A stretch of DNA of 64,000 nt, taken from Bacteroidota bacterium (GTDB lineage Bacteria; Bacteroidota; Ignavibacteria; UBA10030; UBA8401). Both the position numbers and the translations under genes were made by a program. Under the pieces are notes generated by a model, which saw nothing but the letters and a program-made list of their open reading frames with translations, was not told where the DNA came from and ran no database searches. Positions 63,619 to 64,000 of the stretch are shown piece after piece. The stretch lies in NCBI GenBank assembly GCA_021796215.1, contig JAJYOK010000001.1, positions 372,001 through 436,000 on the forward strand. Reading direction: 5' to 3'. How positions within the stretch are numbered: position 1 is the stretch's first letter; every line of letters starts with the position of its first letter.

Positions 63619-63666
63619 CAGCAGTGTGTCCTGAGAATATCGGGACACACTGTTGTGATATTTTTT
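63619..63666 (+). terminator. Rho-independent terminator after the CBM9-like gene
   Basis: CAGTGTGTCC (63622-63631) pairs with GGACACACTG (63643-63652); the stem extends with wobble pairs; a run of seven T follows by 63666. Confidence 0.9.
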
Positions 63667-63719
63667 AGTCATTGTAATCCCTGTGGTTTACAGAGTTCAT
63701 AATGAACTGAAAAAAAACG

Positions 63720-64000
63720 ATGATATCTTTTTTACAGCATTCTATACGACAGAAAATTTTTGCCGTTTGTCTTTTGCTTGCCATAAGTGTTGTTACGGCG
63801 ATTGGCGGCACGACCGGCAAACTCTCCGGCAGGGTGACTGACAAAAATAAAGAAGCGATGCCCGGAGCGAATATTGTTCTAACGGGAACGACATTAGGTG
63901 GAGTTTCCGACCCGGACGGCTACTATTCAATTCTTAACATTCCTCCCGGCAGCTATGAAGTACAATTCCGTTTCGTCGGATACAGTACTTATGTGGTGAA
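63720..64000 (+). CDS. TonB-dependent receptor-like protein, N-terminal fragment
   Basis: Open frame from ATG 63720 to the right edge (93 complete codons). Basic N-terminus and hydrophobic signal (about 12-30), then a carboxypeptidase-regulatory-like beta sandwich: GKLSGRVTDKNKEAMPGANI, DPDGYYSILNIPPGSYEVQF, FVGYSTYVV. In FCB bacteria this domain precedes the plug of SusC/RagA TonB-dependent transporters, and the surrounding regulatory and carbohydrate-binding genes fit that. The rest is outside the window, so the receptor call is an inference. Confidence 0.7.
   Translation, partial: MISFLQHSIRQKIFAVCLLLAISVVTAIGGTTGKLSGRVTDKNKEAMPGANIVLTGTTLGGVSDPDGYYSILNIPPGSYEVQFRFVGYSTYVV

Overview
The window comes from a mid-GC bacterium of the Bacteroidota/Chlorobi (FCB) assemblage, most likely an Ignavibacteria-like lineage. 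Evidence: two secreted proteins end in a type IX secretion sorting domain with the YPNPFNPAT signature (32915-36208, 61667-63607), a TonB-receptor-like plug-domain protein starts at the right edge, and many proteins carry lipoprotein or Sec signals. No species can be named from sequence alone.

Left edge (1-4995, + strand): the end of a type IV pilus / type II secretion operon, with a PilN-like tail, a PilO-PilP-like protein, a short secretin and a translationally coupled lipoprotein with six Big-type Ig repeats. It ends at a strong terminator.

5074-25671 (- strand): a long block holding every enzyme of the C5 haem pathway (hemA, hemC, hemD, hemE, hemN, hemH, hemG, hemB, hemL) plus a HemX/CcsA-like membrane protein. 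Fumarase, citrate synthase, a family-5 uracil-DNA glycosylase, a hydrolase and an epimerase are interleaved. Between hemD and hemE sits a three-gene foreign-looking cassette (18761-21601): a DNA methyltransferase with two altered catalytic motifs, an extended DUF3800 (RNase H-like) protein, and a small PD-(D/E)XK-like protein. This is the best candidate for an undescribed system (restriction/defence-like).

25790-43465: a lipoprotein and a secreted PLD-family protein; an APC amino-acid permease, a STAS protein and SecF/SecD (- strand); a large T9SS-targeted lamin-tail/PLD protein; EVE and TsaC proteins; a secreted PIG-L deacetylase; and a complete Fbp-type ABC importer.

43466-60319: tRNA-Gly and tRNA-Val preceded by a degenerate tRNA-Gly remnant full of palindromes, an Ig-like protein, tRNA-Leu, TerC, a Wzi-like outer-membrane protein, an ECF sigma/anti-sigma/Spy-like operon, a cysteine desulfurase, Ppx and PrmA, an M28 peptidase, a DUF4097 protein, a PBP4-type peptidase, and a tsaD-trpA-aroQ-mltG run.

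60347-64000: a LacI-family regulator with a consensus sigma-70 promoter overlapped by one of two mirror-image operators, then a secreted CBM9-like protein and the start of a TonB-receptor-like protein. This reads as a carbohydrate-utilisation locus. Short palindromic repeats are scattered through intergenic regions, especially between the haem genes.
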